The position numbers and the translations under genes are program-made. Source: Candidatus Dadabacteria bacterium (GTDB taxonomy: Bacteria; J088). Taken from it: DNA of 19,800 nt. The notes below the pieces were generated by a model that had not been told where the DNA came from, searched no databases, and worked only from the letters and a program-made list of their open reading frames with translations. The stretch is from the NCBI GenBank assembly GCA_003695505.1, contig RFIY01000030.1, positions 1 through 19,800 on the forward strand. The letters run 5' to 3'. This document shows positions 19,554-19,800 of this stretch, in pieces (positions within the stretch are counted from its first letter, which is position 1; the number at the start of each line of letters is the position of its first letter).

Positions 19554-19800
19554 GCCGGTCGAGCTGTCTGCGCCGCAACGGTTGGTCCTGAACCGTCTTC
19601 AGGACGGGATCGCGCCGACGCCGCGCCCATTCGCGGCGCTGGCCGAGGAGGCCGGCGTCAGCGAGCAGGTGATCGTTGACTGGATTTGTGAGTGGCTCGA
19701 TCAGGGCGTGCTGACGCGGTTTGGGCCAATGATCCATCTCGATCGCGCCGGCGGTGCAGTCGAACTCTGCGCGCTCGCGGCGCCGCAGGACGAATACGAA
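19540..19800 (+). CDS. nirG: NirG, sirohaem decarboxylase subunit (partial, runs off the window)
   Basis: Eighty-seven codons are visible, starting at ATG 19540 with GGGAG upstream and continuing past the window end. The N-terminal helix-turn-helix-like part is present (RLVLNRLQDGI...RPFAALAEEAGVSE). LTRFGPMIHLDRAGGA follows; RFGP instead of RIG at this place is typical of NirG. The ligand-bearing half is beyond the window. It overlaps nirL by 14 nt. The rest of the pathway (nirH, nirJ, nirE, nirN) would be expected further on. Confidence 0.82.
   Translation, partial: MLPHEPVELSAPQRLVLNRLQDGIAPTPRPFAALAEEAGVSEQVIVDWICEWLDQGVLTRFGPMIHLDRAGGAVELCALAAPQDEYE

Noticed and set aside
18556-19800. 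Lrp/AsnC-type transcription regulators
   Set aside because: The proteins resemble Lrp, but the HNYRR...NLWF and WNYNLF...HG motifs and the nir context identify them as sirohaem decarboxylase subunits.

Overview
The window looks like a chromosome segment from a denitrifying, microaerophilic member of the Pseudomonadota, most likely a beta- or gammaproteobacterium. The GC content is high, operons are tightly packed with ATGA-type overlaps, FNR/ANR/DNR-type boxes (TTGAT-N4-ATCAA) are present, and the nir genes follow the Pseudomonas/Thauera-like order nirS-C-F-D-L-G. I cannot assign a genus from the sequence alone.

Layout. (1) 8-84: tRNA-Pro(GGG). A non-coding, repeat-rich stretch of about 420 bp follows, in which the tRNA 3' end and its downstream terminator-like hairpin recur 318 bp further on. 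(2) 503-7849, minus strand: a complete cbb3 oxidase locus transcribed ccoNO-ccoQ-ccoP-ccoG-ccoH-ccoI-ccoS. Subunits I and II are one fused polypeptide, and CcoP has one haem c site instead of two. (3) 7850-8020: a divergent promoter with one perfect FNR-type box placed almost symmetrically to drive both sides. (4) 8021-11088, plus strand: a UreH/DsbD_2-like membrane protein and a large lipoprotein joining a DUF255 thioredoxin fold to a DsbD N-domain-like module. (5) 11111-13347, minus strand: a c-type haem-binding domain protein, a VIT1/CCC1-type Fe/Mn transporter and a tandem UspA protein. (6) 13449-13736, minus strand: a small two-helix membrane protein of unknown function with its own FNR-like box and terminator. 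(7) 14030 to the window end, plus strand: an alginate-export-type porin, cytochrome cd1 nitrite reductase (nirS) and the haem d1 assembly genes nirC, nirF, nirD, nirL and the start of nirG.

How it fits together. The locus combines a high-affinity terminal oxidase with its copper and haem assembly factors and a nitrite reductase with its d1 cofactor pathway. At least three transcription starts share the same geometry: an FNR-type box about 29 bp upstream of a -10 hexamer. In both respiratory operons the catalytic genes are separated from the maturation genes by a perfect 12-bp GC hairpin just after the last structural stop codon. This suggests post-transcriptional or attenuation control of enzyme-to-assembly-factor ratios. 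I saw no CRISPR array, insertion sequence, integrase or phage gene.
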